The notes under the pieces are model-generated. The model searched no databases, had not been told where the DNA came from, and saw only the letters and a program-made list of their open reading frames with translations. A DNA stretch of 64,000 nucleotides from NCBI RefSeq assembly GCF_000192745.1, contig NC_015259.1, forward strand, positions 2,991,001 to 3,055,000, written 5' to 3'. The DNA comes from Polymorphum gilvum SL003B-26A1 (GTDB lineage Bacteria > Pseudomonadota > Alphaproteobacteria > Rhizobiales > Stappiaceae). A program made the translations under genes and the position numbers. Positions 38,042 to 46,123 of the stretch are shown here, piece after piece (position 1 is the first letter of the stretch; each line of letters begins with the position of its first letter).

Positions 38042-38122
38042 ATGGACAGCGTGCGGATGCAAGACCAGGCGAAGCGGCTCCTGCGCGAGAGCGCCCCGAC
38101 CCGCAGCGCGGAGGCAGGATGA
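38042..38122 (+). CDS. Possible 26-codon leader ORF overlapping mobA
   Basis: ATG at 38042 opens a frame, MDSVRMQDQAKRLLRESAPT and six further residues, whose stop overlaps the mobA start as ATGA. It resembles a translational-coupling leader, but the ribosome site is weak and no homologue is recognised. It may equally be chance. Confidence 0.25.
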   Translation: MDSVRMQDQAKRLLRESAPTRSAEAG

Positions 38123-38772
38123 GCAAGGCGGGCGCGGCCAGGATCGCGCAGGACCCTGTCCTCGGCTGCGTGCTTGCGGGCGGCCAGTCGCGCCGCATGG
38201 GCGGTGGCGACAAGACCCTGCTCGACCTCGGCGGACGCCCCATGCTGGCGCACGTCCTCGACCGTCTGCGCCCGCAGGTCGAGCGGATCGTGATCAACGC
38301 CAACGGCGATCCGGCCCGCTTCGCCGCGTTCGGCCTGCCGGTCGTCGCCGATCCGGTGGAAGGCTTCGCGGGACCGCTCGCCGGCATCCTTGCCGGCATG
38401 ACGCATGCCCGGCGCCAGTGCCCGCAGGTGCGCCACGTGGCGACGGTCGCCGGCGACACGCCGTTCTTCCCGCTCGACCTCGTCGCCCGACTGCTGGCCG
38501 CCGCCGGCGGCAGGCAGGTCATCGCGCTGGCCAGTTCGGCCGGCCGGCTGCATCCCGTCTTCGGCCTGTGGCCCGTCGCGTTCGCCGACGACCTGCACGC
38601 CTGGCTGACGGGCGGCCAGGGCGGCAGCGTGCGCGCCTGGGCTGCCCGGCACGAAACCGTCGAGGTGGAGTTCGCACCGGTCGGGGCGGCCGGACACGAC
38701 GCGTTCCTCAATGCCAACACGCCCGAGGATCTGGACGCCGCCTGCGCGCTGCTCGCGGAGGTTATGCCGTGA
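38119..38772 (+). CDS. mobA: Molybdenum cofactor guanylyltransferase
   Basis: MobA, 217 residues, transfers GMP from GTP to molybdopterin to make the MGD cofactor of DMSO-reductase-family enzymes. Nucleotide-binding signature LGCVLAGGQSRRMGGGDKTL at the N-terminus, GFAGPLAGILAGM, the metal-site region VAGDTPFFPLDLVARLL, HPVFGLWPV and the C-terminal NANTPEDLDAACALL all match. The start at 38119 has AGGCAGG upstream and begins next to the first beta strand. moeA starts 60 bp downstream, so the two are probably cotranscribed. Confidence 0.94.
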   Translation: MSKAGAARIAQDPVLGCVLAGGQSRRMGGGDKTLLDLGGRPMLAHVLDRLRPQVERIVINANGDPARFAAFGLPVVADPVEGFAGPLAGILAGMTHARRQCPQVRHVATVAGDTPFFPLDLVARLLAAAGGRQVIALASSAGRLHPVFGLWPVAFADDLHAWLTGGQGGSVRAWAARHETVEVEFAPVGAAGHDAFLNANTPEDLDAACALLAEVMP

Positions 38773-38832
38773 GCGCCGATCGTCCGCTCGACCGTGGCAC
38801 CGTCCCCGGCCGGATCGTGTCGGAGCGAGACC

Positions 38833-40119
38833 ATGGCTGAGCGCAGGCGCCTCCTGGACGACTGCTTCGTGCACGGTAGCGACAGTCTGCGCCACGACGA
38901 GGCGCTGGCGATTCTGCGCCGCGAAGTCACTGCCGTAGCACGCGCCGAGACTGTGCCACTGACCGCCGCGAACGGAAGGTACCTCGCCGAAGCCGTGACT
39001 GCGCCGCGCGACGTGCCGCTGGCCGACAATTCAGCTGTCGACGGCTACGCGTTCCGCCACGCCGACCATGATCCGGCCGGCGGCTTCTTCCGCCTCGAGA
39101 CACGCATCGCCGCAGGCCATCCGAGCGACGTACCGCTCGGGCCATGGGCAGCGGCGCGCATCTTCACCGGCGCGGTCATGCCGCCGGGCGCCGACACCGT
39201 GGCCATGCAGGAAGACTGCGAGCGGCATGACCAGGACGGTCAGGCCTTCGTCGTGGTACCCGCCGGACTGAAACCGGGCGCCAACCGCCGCAGGGCCGGC
39301 GAGGACGTCAAGGCAGGATCCGTGCTGCTGGAGCCGGGGCGACGCCTGCGGCCGCAGGACGTCGCAGCCATCGCCTCGACCGGCAAGACCGATGTCGCGG
39401 TGTACCGGCGGCTGCGGGTCGCGCTGATGTCGAGCGGCGACGAGCTGCGTCGTCCGGGCGAGGCGATCCTGCCCGGTCAGGTCTACGATGCCAACCACTA
39501 CCTGCTGCGCGCCCTGGTCGAGGCGGCCGGGGCCGAACCGATCGACCTCGGCATCCTGCCCGATCGGGCCGATTCCGTGCAAACGGCGCTGGAAGCGGCC
39601 GCCGCCGGCTGCGATGTCCTCCTGACCACGGGCGGGGCCAGCCATGGCGAGGAGGATCACATCACGACGACTCTGGACCGACTCGGCACACGCTGCCTGT
39701 GGCCGCTCGCCATCAAGCCGGGCCGCTCGATGGCGGTCGGCCGGATCGACGGCTGCGTCTTCCTCGGACTGCCGGGCAACCCGGTCGCGGCCATGGTCTG
39801 CTTCCTGCTCTACGCCCGGCCCGTCCTCAGCGTGCTCGGCGGTGGTGCCTTCGGCGAGCTCCAGCGCTTCCAGGTGATCGCCGATTTCGAGATCGCGCGA
39901 AAGAAGCCCGGCCGCCGAGAGTTCCATCGCGGCACGCTCGGCCGAACGGCAGACGGGCGGACATGCGTGCACAGGTTCGAACGCGACGGCTCCGGCCTGA
40001 TCTCCGGCCTGAGCGAGGCCGACGGACTGATCGAGATCGACGAGGAGACGACCGCGGTCGCCCGCGGCAGCCAGGTCGACTTCATCCCGTTCGGCCAGTT
40101 CGGTATCGCCGCCGGCTAG
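38833..40119 (+). CDS. moeA: Molybdopterin molybdotransferase
   Basis: MoeA, 428 residues, inserts molybdate into adenylylated molybdopterin. Domains: DVPLADNSAVDGYAFRHADH, FTGAVMPPGADTVAMQEDCE, GANRRRAGEDVKAGSVLLEP, the MoCF-binding core with LMSSGDELRRPGEAI, GQVYDANHYLLRALVEAAG and LLTTGGASHGEEDHI, then IKPGRSMAVGRIDGCVFLGL followed by PGNPVAAMVCFLLYARP. The start at ATG 38833 is chosen over an in-frame position at 38794, which adds residues not seen in the family. It follows mobA on the same strand, extending the cofactor set begun by moaA. Confidence 0.95.
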   Translation: MAERRRLLDDCFVHGSDSLRHDEALAILRREVTAVARAETVPLTAANGRYLAEAVTAPRDVPLADNSAVDGYAFRHADHDPAGGFFRLETRIAAGHPSDVPLGPWAAARIFTGAVMPPGADTVAMQEDCERHDQDGQAFVVVPAGLKPGANRRRAGEDVKAGSVLLEPGRRLRPQDVAAIASTGKTDVAVYRRLRVALMSSGDELRRPGEAILPGQVYDANHYLLRALVEAAGAEPIDLGILPDRADSVQTALEAAAAGCDVLLTTGGASHGEEDHITTTLDRLGTRCLWPLAIKPGRSMAVGRIDGCVFLGLPGNPVAAMVCFLLYARPVLSVLGGGAFGELQRFQVIADFEIARKKPGRREFHRGTLGRTADGRTCVHRFERDGSGLISGLSEADGLIEIDEETTAVARGSQVDFIPFGQFGIAAG

Positions 40120-40308
40120 GACTGCCAACACCCGAAACGCCTTTGCCGCGATCGCGTAAAAGTCGGCCGATCCCTTGCGGCAACAACGGCAGGGCGGCGA
40201 TTATCCTTTCCAGGCAGTTGAAATCTTCGGAAATATATTGGGAATATGGCCTTCGGAGCGCGCCGGACCGCAGGACCCGCGCGCGGAAACAAACAAAGGG
40301 GATTTCTC

Positions 40309-41088
40309 ATGCGTATGGTGCGTTTGGCCGCAGCGGTCGCCCTCGTTCTTGCAACCGCAGCCGGCGGTGTCCAGGCGAAGGACTGGTCGAAGGTCCGGAT
40401 CGGCACGGAGGGCGCCTATCCGCCCTTCAACAACCTGACCTCCGACGGCCAGCTGGTCGGCTTCGACATCGACATCGCCAAGGCCCTGTGCGAGGAGATG
40501 AAGGTCGAGTGCGAGTTCATCACCCAGGACTGGGACGGCATCATTCCCGCCCTGCAGGCCGGCAAGTTCGACGCCATCATCGCCTCGATGTCGATCACCG
40601 ACGAGCGCAAGCAGATGGTCGACTTCACCAACAAGTACTACAACACCCCGCCGGCGATCGCCGTGCCCAAGGACAGCCCCATCGCCGGCACCACCGACGC
40701 CGACCTCAAGGGCAAGGTCATCGGCGCCCAGTCGGCGACGACCCATTCCAATTATGCGGAAGAAAAACTGACCTCGGCCCAGATCAAGCTCTACCCGACC
40801 GCGGACGAATACAAACTCGACGTCGCAAACGGCCGTATCGATGCGGTGATCGACGACGTGGTCGTGCTATCCGACTGGCTGGCGACCGCCGATGGCGCCT
40901 GCTGCAAGCTGCTCGGCACGCTCAAGCCGGATCCGGTCATCAACGGCGAAGGCGCAGGCATCGCCATCCGCAAGGAGGACCAGAACCTCAAGGAGATGTT
41001 CAACACGGCGATCACGGCCATCCGCGCCAGCGGCAAGTACAAGGAAATCAACGACGCGTACTTTGCCTTCGACGTCTACGGCGACTGA
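40309..41088 (+). CDS. Polar amino-acid ABC transporter, periplasmic binding protein
   Basis: Solute-binding protein of family 3, 259 residues. Signal peptide RMVRLAAAVALVLATAAGGV is cleaved before KDWSKVRIG. Ligand-binding blocks typical of Lys/Arg/Orn/His-binding proteins: GTEGAYPPFNNLTSDGQLVG, FDIDIAKALCEEMKVECEF, DGIIPALQAGKFDAIIASMS and ITDERKQMVDFTNKYYNTPP. The paired Cys in GACCKLLG also occurs in basic amino-acid binders. The ATG at 40309 is preceded by AAAGGGG. Two permease genes follow on the same strand after a strong stem-loop. Confidence 0.92.
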   Translation: MRMVRLAAAVALVLATAAGGVQAKDWSKVRIGTEGAYPPFNNLTSDGQLVGFDIDIAKALCEEMKVECEFITQDWDGIIPALQAGKFDAIIASMSITDERKQMVDFTNKYYNTPPAIAVPKDSPIAGTTDADLKGKVIGAQSATTHSNYAEEKLTSAQIKLYPTADEYKLDVANGRIDAVIDDVVVLSDWLATADGACCKLLGTLKPDPVINGEGAGIAIRKEDQNLKEMFNTAITAIRASGKYKEINDAYFAFDVYGD

Positions 41089-41110
41089 TCCGAGCTTCCC
41101 GCCGTTCCGA

Positions 41111-41137
41111 GCCGCGGCGGCCTGCAGCCGCCGCGGC
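41111..41137 (+). terminator. 11-bp GC stem-loop between binding-protein and permease genes
   Basis: GCCGCGGCGGC pairs perfectly with GCCGCCGCGGC around CTGCA, 22 bp past the binding-protein stop and 33 bp before the permease gene. Such hairpins commonly stabilise binding-protein mRNA and lower read-through into permeases. No T-run follows. Confidence 0.6.
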
Positions 41138-41169
41138 CTCCCTCCTCCCGCCGGAGCTGCATCGCCATC

Positions 41170-41883
41170 ATGGACGAGGCCTTGACGCTGCTTTCCTTCG
41201 GTCCGCAGGGCTGGGGTGACGAAATCGCCTACGGCGTGCTCGTCACGGTCGGTCTGGCGCTCGCGACCCTGCCGTTCGGCCTCGTCATCGGCTTCCTGCT
41301 CGCCTTGGCGAAGAAGGCGGACGAGCCGTCGCTGCGCATGGCAGCGAACATCTACACGACACTGTTTCGCGGCCTGCCGGAACTGCTGACCCTGTTCCTG
41401 GTCTACTACGGCGTCCAGATCCTGCTCCAGCAGGCGGCCAGGGCTGCCGGCTTCAACGCCTTCATCGAGGTCAATTCCTTCGTCGCCGGCATGGTGGCGC
41501 TGGCGTTGGTGTTCTCGTCCTACGCTTCCGAAGCCTTCCTGTCGGCGTTCCGCGGCATCCCGCAGGGCCAGTACGAGGGAGGCTACGCCCTCGGCCTGAC
41601 GCGCCTGCGCACCCTGCATCTGATCATCCTGCCGCAACTCGTCCGCCTGGCCCTGCCCGCGCTCGGCAATCTCTGGCTGATCCTGCTCAAGGAGACGGCC
41701 CTCGTCTCCGTCATCGGCCTGTCCGACCTGATCCGCCAGTCCGGTATCGCCGCACGGGTGACCAAGGAACCGTTCCTGTTCTTCGGCGTCGCCTGCCTGA
41801 TCTATCTGCTGCTCGCCGTGATCTCCTCGTTCGGGATCGTCCGGATCGAGGCCTGGTCGAAACGCGGCGAGGCGCGGCGATGA
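41170..41883 (+). CDS. Polar amino-acid ABC transporter permease (HisQ-like)
   Basis: Membrane permease of 237 residues with about five helices. The EAA loop that docks the ATPase is FRGIPQGQYEGGYALGLTRL followed by RTLHLIILPQLVRLALPALG. The family hallmark LFRGLPELLTLFLVYYG is present. It overlaps the next permease gene by 4 bp (ATGA), so the two are translated together and probably form the heteromeric channel HisQ/HisM. The start at 41170 is immediately before MDEALTLLSFGPQGWGDEI, consistent with relatives. Confidence 0.92.
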   Translation: MDEALTLLSFGPQGWGDEIAYGVLVTVGLALATLPFGLVIGFLLALAKKADEPSLRMAANIYTTLFRGLPELLTLFLVYYGVQILLQQAARAAGFNAFIEVNSFVAGMVALALVFSSYASEAFLSAFRGIPQGQYEGGYALGLTRLRTLHLIILPQLVRLALPALGNLWLILLKETALVSVIGLSDLIRQSGIAARVTKEPFLFFGVACLIYLLLAVISSFGIVRIEAWSKRGEARR

Positions 41884-42698
41884 CGGGGGCCGCCACGCAG
41901 ATGCCGCCTCCCGCCAAGCCCAGGCGCTGGACCGCGGGACGGATCACCGGCCATGTGCTGGTCGCGCTGTGGGCGGTCGCAGGCGGTGTCCTGCTGCTCT
42001 ATCTGGGGCAAAACGTCGCCAGCCCCTTCGTCCAGAGATACTGGCCGAACTACGTCAGCGGATTCTGGGTGACGATCCAACTGGTCGTCCTCTCGATCGC
42101 CGCCGGGGCGCTGCTGTCGGTGCCGATCGCGCTGGCGCGGTCGATGCGCAACCCGGTCGTGCGCGGCCTCGCCTTTGCCTATGTCTATTTCTTCCGCGGC
42201 ACGCCGCTGCTGGCGCAGACCTTCCTGATCTACTACGGCGCCGGATCCTTCCGCGACGGCCTCGAGGCTGCGGGCCTGTGGTGGTTCTTCCGCGATGCCT
42301 GGTACTGCATCCTGTTCGCCTTCACCCTGAACACCTCGGCCTACCAGGCCGAGATCCTGCGCGGCGCGGTCGAGAACGTGCCGCGCGGCCAGTGGGAAGG
42401 CGCGATGGCGCTCGGCCTGCCGCGCCCGGTGATCTTCTTCAGGATCATCCTGCCGCAAGCGCTGATCGTCGCCCTGCGCCCCTACGGCAACGAGATCATC
42501 CTCATGATCAAGGGCTCGGCGATCGCGTCGATCGTCACGATCTTCGACCTGATGGGCGAGACGCGCCGGGCGTTCTCCCGTTCGCTCGACTTCCAGGCCT
42601 ACATCTGGGCGGCCGTGCTCTATCTGATCATCGTCGAAACCCTGCGCCGGGTCTGGGACCGGCTGGAGGCGCGGCTGACCCGCCATCTCGCGCGCTGA
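41880..42698 (+). CDS. Polar amino-acid ABC transporter permease (HisM-like)
   Basis: Second permease, 272 residues. The N-terminal 25 residues precede the first helix (ITGHVLVALWAVAGGVLLLY). The EAA loop reads VPRGQWEGAMALGLPRPVIF then FRIILPQALIVALRPYGNE. YVYFFRGTPLLAQTFLIYYG is the family hallmark. The usual next gene, an ATP-binding subunit, is absent: a dehydrogenase gene follows after 127 bp, so the ATPase must be encoded elsewhere. Confidence 0.92.
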   Translation: MTGAATQMPPPAKPRRWTAGRITGHVLVALWAVAGGVLLLYLGQNVASPFVQRYWPNYVSGFWVTIQLVVLSIAAGALLSVPIALARSMRNPVVRGLAFAYVYFFRGTPLLAQTFLIYYGAGSFRDGLEAAGLWWFFRDAWYCILFAFTLNTSAYQAEILRGAVENVPRGQWEGAMALGLPRPVIFFRIILPQALIVALRPYGNEIILMIKGSAIASIVTIFDLMGETRRAFSRSLDFQAYIWAAVLYLIIVETLRRVWDRLEARLTRHLAR

Positions 42699-42825
42699 GG
42701 ACAAACTGCAAGTCCGCAGGCGCACGAATCCGGCCCTGACAGCGCGGGATCCATCGCCTATAACCTTGGCATTTCCCGCGTCCCGCGCGGCGCGATCGAT
42801 TGCACGACCATCCGGGGAGACAGAA

Positions 42826-43707
42826 ATGGCCAAGGTTGCATTCATCGGGCTCGGCGTCATGGGCTATCCCATGGCACGGCATCTGAAGACCAGGGGCGGA
42901 CATGACGTCACGGTCTACAACCGTACCGCGGCAAAGGCCGAGACATGGGCCAAGGAGCATGGCGGGCGCGCTGCGGCGACCCCGCGCGAGGCCGCTGAGG
43001 GATGCGACTTCGTGTTCTCCTGCGTCGGCAACGACGACGACCTGCGCGCGGTAATGACCGGACCGGACGGCGCATTTCACGGACTGAAGCAGGGCGCCAT
43101 CGCGGTCGACAACACCACCGCGTCCGCCGAGGTCGCGCGCGAGCTGCATGCCGCCGCGCGGGCCAAGGGCTGCGGCTTCATCGACGCGCCGGTGTCGGGC
43201 GGCCAGGCCGGCGCGGAGAACGGTGCGCTGACCGTCATGTGCGGCGGCGACCAAGCCGACTTCGACAAGGCCAGGCCGGTGATCGAGAGCTTCGCCAAGT
43301 TCGTCGGCCTGATGGGGCCGAGCGGCGCCGGCCAGCTGACCAAGATGGTCAACCAGATCTGCATCGCGGGCCTCGTTCAGGGCCTGTCCGAGGCGATCCA
43401 CTTCGCCAAGAAGGCCGATCTTGACGTGCCGACCGTCATCGCCGCGATCCGCGGCGGCGCTGCGCAGTCCTGGCAGATGGAAAATCGCTGGGAGACGATG
43501 ATGAACGGCAAGTTCGAGTTCGGTTTCGCCGTCGACTGGATGCGCAAGGACCTCGGCATCTGCCTCAAGACTGCCAACGAGACCGGCGCACGCCTACCGG
43601 TGACCGCGCTGGTCGACCAGTTCTATGCCGAGGTGCAGGCCATGGGTGGCCGGCGCTGGGACACGTCCAGCCTGATCGCCCGTCTGGAGAATGCCGACAG
43701 GAAGTGA
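42826..43707 (+). CDS. Beta-hydroxyacid dehydrogenase (3-hydroxyisobutyrate / tartronate semialdehyde reductase-like)
   Basis: NAD(P)-dependent dehydrogenase of 293 residues. The Rossmann start is AKVAFIGLGVMGYPMARHLK, the substrate-binding DAPVSGGQAGAENGALTVMC and the catalytic Lys lies in GPSGAGQLTKMVNQICIAG. KDLGICLKTANETGARLPVT is the usual C-terminal block. The family includes 3-hydroxyisobutyrate dehydrogenase, 2-hydroxy-3-oxopropionate reductase and glyoxylate/succinic semialdehyde reductase; the sequence alone does not settle which. The start at 42826 has GGGGAGA upstream. It may be transcribed with the amino-acid transporter. Confidence 0.9.
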   Translation: MAKVAFIGLGVMGYPMARHLKTRGGHDVTVYNRTAAKAETWAKEHGGRAAATPREAAEGCDFVFSCVGNDDDLRAVMTGPDGAFHGLKQGAIAVDNTTASAEVARELHAAARAKGCGFIDAPVSGGQAGAENGALTVMCGGDQADFDKARPVIESFAKFVGLMGPSGAGQLTKMVNQICIAGLVQGLSEAIHFAKKADLDVPTVIAAIRGGAAQSWQMENRWETMMNGKFEFGFAVDWMRKDLGICLKTANETGARLPVTALVDQFYAEVQAMGGRRWDTSSLIARLENADRK

Positions 43708-43746
43708 GGCGTCGTCGGCGACGCAGCCGCACCCGAACAGGCGGGG

Positions 43747-44247
43747 CTACTGCCCCGCCGCTTCCCTGACGATCTCGTCGAGCAACGCATTGACCTCACC
43801 GATCGCCGCTTTCGAGGCATCCGACCCGGTCTCGGCAAGCCGGCGGAAGCCGACCGTCACCGTGCCGGGCGCATCCGGGGTCTCGTAGACGAACACCGTG
43901 TAGGGGCAATAGGCAATGTTGGCCGGGTCGGCCTCCATGGCCTTGCGCGACAGCACGGCGGAACAGAACAGCATCGACTGGGCGTTGACGAATACGTCCT
44001 TGCTCGCCCCGACATCGGCAGCGGTGCGCGCCAACATGTCGCCGATGTGCGAGGTGTAGTCGATGACCAGGCCGCGGTTGACGATGGCGCCCTCCAGATC
44101 GAAGCGTACATCCTCGAACGGCGCCTCGAGCGTATAGGTCGTGACGCCCTCGATGAGGTCCGCCGCCCGCGCCGCCGGTCCGGAGACGGCCGCCACCGCC
44201 GCGATCAGCGCCAATCCTCCTGCGATCTTCGCACCTGTCCTGGTCAT
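43747..44247 (-). CDS. DUF302 exported protein
   Basis: Protein of 166 residues. Signal peptide AKIAGGLALIAAVAAVSGPA ends at ARAADLIEG. A DUF302 domain follows: TYTLEAPFEDVRFDLEGAIV, NRGLVIDYTSHIGDMLARTA, FCSAVLSRKAMEADPANIAY and CPYTVFVYETPDAPGTVTVG. The FCSA and CPYT cysteines are characteristic of the family. Function is unknown, though DUF302 proteins often sit near sulfur or redox genes. The ATG at 44247 is followed at once by the signal; the longer frame to 44340 is arginine-rich and rejected. Convergent with the dehydrogenase gene, 39 bp away. Confidence 0.85.
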   Translation of the reverse strand: MTRTGAKIAGGLALIAAVAAVSGPAARAADLIEGVTTYTLEAPFEDVRFDLEGAIVNRGLVIDYTSHIGDMLARTAADVGASKDVFVNAQSMLFCSAVLSRKAMEADPANIAYCPYTVFVYETPDAPGTVTVGFRRLAETGSDASKAAIGEVNALLDEIVREAAGQ

Positions 44248-44471
44248 GAAGGCATCCTCCCTTGCGTGCCGGTTCCGCGATCGCCGTCGCGACGGCCATC
44301 CCGACCAGCCACCCGGATCACCGCGCCGGACTCCCATCAAAAATCACGATAACCGACCACGGCCGGCCGATCCATGACATATCGCAAAAATTGAATGCTT
44401 CGCTCCGGTCAACTGCCACGTTCAGCTGCCCGGTTCGATCACGTCGACCGTCCGCGCCGGCAGGGCGGGCG

Positions 44472-44957
44472 TCACTCAGCCCGCGTCTTCTCGACCGCGA
44501 CATAGCCGAGCGGCAGTTGCGTCGTGTACTTGATCTGCTCCATGGCGAAGGTGGTCGACACGTCCGAGATGTCGATCTTAGCGATCAGCCGCTTGTAGAA
44601 GCCGTCATAGGCCTCGATGTCTGGAACCGCCACGCGCAGTAGGTAATCGACCTGGCCGGCCATGCGGTAGAACTCCACCACCTCGGGAAACTCGCGGATC
44701 ACGTCGGCGAATTTCTTCAGCCAGTCTTCCGTGTGCTGGTTGGTGGTGATCGCGACGAAGGCGGTGACCTTCGCATTGACCTTGGCCGGATCGAGCAGGG
44801 CGACGCGCCCGGTGATGACGCCGTCCTCCTCCATCTTCTGGATGCGCCGCCAGCAGGGCGTCGTCGACAGGCCGACCCGCCGGCCGATCTCGGCCACGGG
44901 CACCGTGCAGTCTTCCTGAAGGATGGACAAAATCCGCCGATCGATACGGTCAATCAT
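44472..44957 (-). CDS. Lrp/AsnC-family transcriptional regulator
   Basis: Feast/famine regulator of 161 residues: N-terminal HTH (MIDRIDRRILSILQEDCTVP, VAEIGRRVGLSTTPCWRRIQ) and C-terminal RAM ligand-binding domain (TAFVAITTNQHTEDWLKKFA, VVEFYRMAGQVDYLLRVAVP, ISDVSTTFAMEQIKYTTQLP). The start at 44957 coincides with the family's usual N-terminus. It is divergent from the sulfurtransferase gene, so their 227-bp gap probably holds an Lrp-type operator and autoregulation. The effector is likely an amino acid, not identified. Confidence 0.93.
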   Translation of the reverse strand: MIDRIDRRILSILQEDCTVPVAEIGRRVGLSTTPCWRRIQKMEEDGVITGRVALLDPAKVNAKVTAFVAITTNQHTEDWLKKFADVIREFPEVVEFYRMAGQVDYLLRVAVPDIEAYDGFYKRLIAKIDISDVSTTFAMEQIKYTTQLPLGYVAVEKTRAE

Positions 44958-45184
44958 GGTGGCATCCGTCTGTAAGCCCGCGACAGGGCTGGATTCATTT
45001 TCTTTCCGGCCGGGGCGCGTTGGCATGCCGTTTTACCGGATGCCGCCGCAGGAGAACTTTAGATTTTTGTTCTTATTGAGCCCCTTAATTCGCTTGCCTG
45101 CTTTTCTAACGAATGTCAATTCGTCCTCTCAAGAGAACAATTTTCTTCTCGATCCGACATCCTTCGCATCAAGGAGGCCTCCCC

Positions 45185-46108
45185 ATGTCCCTGTTCAAAC
45201 GACTCGCCGTTGCGCTTGCTCTGGCCCTCACGCCTGTCGTCGCGACGGCCGCCCCCGAGGTCACGCCGCTGGTGTCGACCGGCTGGCTGTCCGACCATCT
45301 CGGCCGAGACGACGTCGTCATCCTCGACATCCGATCGCCGATCGCCAAGTCCGGCAAGGACGATTATGTCAAGGGCCACATTCCCGGCGCCGTGTGGAGC
45401 GAATATCCCGGCTTCTGGCGCAGCGAGCGCGACGGCATCGAAGGCGCCCTGCCGTCGATCGAGAAGCTGGAGGCGAGCTTGTCGGATCTCGGCGTCTCCG
45501 AGGGCAAGGCCGTCGTCATCGTTCCGGCCGGCACCTCGAGCCTCGAATTCGGTGCGGCGGCGCGCATCTACTGGACGCTGAAGTATCTCGGCCACGACGC
45601 AGTCGCCATCCTGGACGGCGGTCACAAGGCCTGGAGCGAGGAAGAACGTGCGCTCGAGACCGGCGAGGTCGTGCCGACCGGCGATCTCTTCGTCGCCGAG
45701 CCCCGGCCCGAGCTGCTCGCCTCGACCGAGCAGGTCGCGGCGAAGCTGAACGGGGCGGCGACGCTGCTCGACGCGCGTCCGCTCGCCCAGTTCTCGGGCA
45801 AGGACAAGCACAAGAAGGCGCTCGCTGCCGGCCACATCCCCGGTGCGGTCCACCTCGACCAGGACGTCTTCTACGACGCCCAGGCCAACCGGCTGAAGTC
45901 GACCGGCGCGCTCGCGGCGCTGGTTCCGGCCGCCGTGCAGCAGAAGGCGGCGGACATCGTCTCCTACTGCAACACCGGCCACTGGGCGGCGACCAACTGG
46001 TTCGTGCTGTCCGAACTGCTCGGCCGCAAGAACGTGTCGCTCTACGTCGACAGCATGGTCGGCTGGACCCGGCAGAGCGGCCTGCCGATCTCGCTGCCGA
46101 CCAACTGA
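45185..46108 (+). CDS. Exported two-domain rhodanese-type sulfurtransferase
   Basis: Protein of 307 residues. Signal peptide FKRLAVALALALTPVVATAA puts it in the periplasm. Two rhodanese domains follow. The first (VVILDIRSPIAKSG, HIPGAVWSEYPGFW) has SLEF where the active Cys loop would be (VPAGTSSLEFGAAARIYWTL), so it is inactive. The second carries Cys262 in IVSYCNTGHWAATNWFVLSE and is the catalytic one. Thiosulfate or mercaptopyruvate may be donors. RBS AAGGAGG precedes the ATG at 45185. The divergent Lrp regulator is a candidate controller. Confidence 0.88.
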   Translation: MSLFKRLAVALALALTPVVATAAPEVTPLVSTGWLSDHLGRDDVVILDIRSPIAKSGKDDYVKGHIPGAVWSEYPGFWRSERDGIEGALPSIEKLEASLSDLGVSEGKAVVIVPAGTSSLEFGAAARIYWTLKYLGHDAVAILDGGHKAWSEEERALETGEVVPTGDLFVAEPRPELLASTEQVAAKLNGAATLLDARPLAQFSGKDKHKKALAAGHIPGAVHLDQDVFYDAQANRLKSTGALAALVPAAVQQKAADIVSYCNTGHWAATNWFVLSELLGRKNVSLYVDSMVGWTRQSGLPISLPTN

Positions 46109-46123
46109 ACGGCCTCGTCCCCG

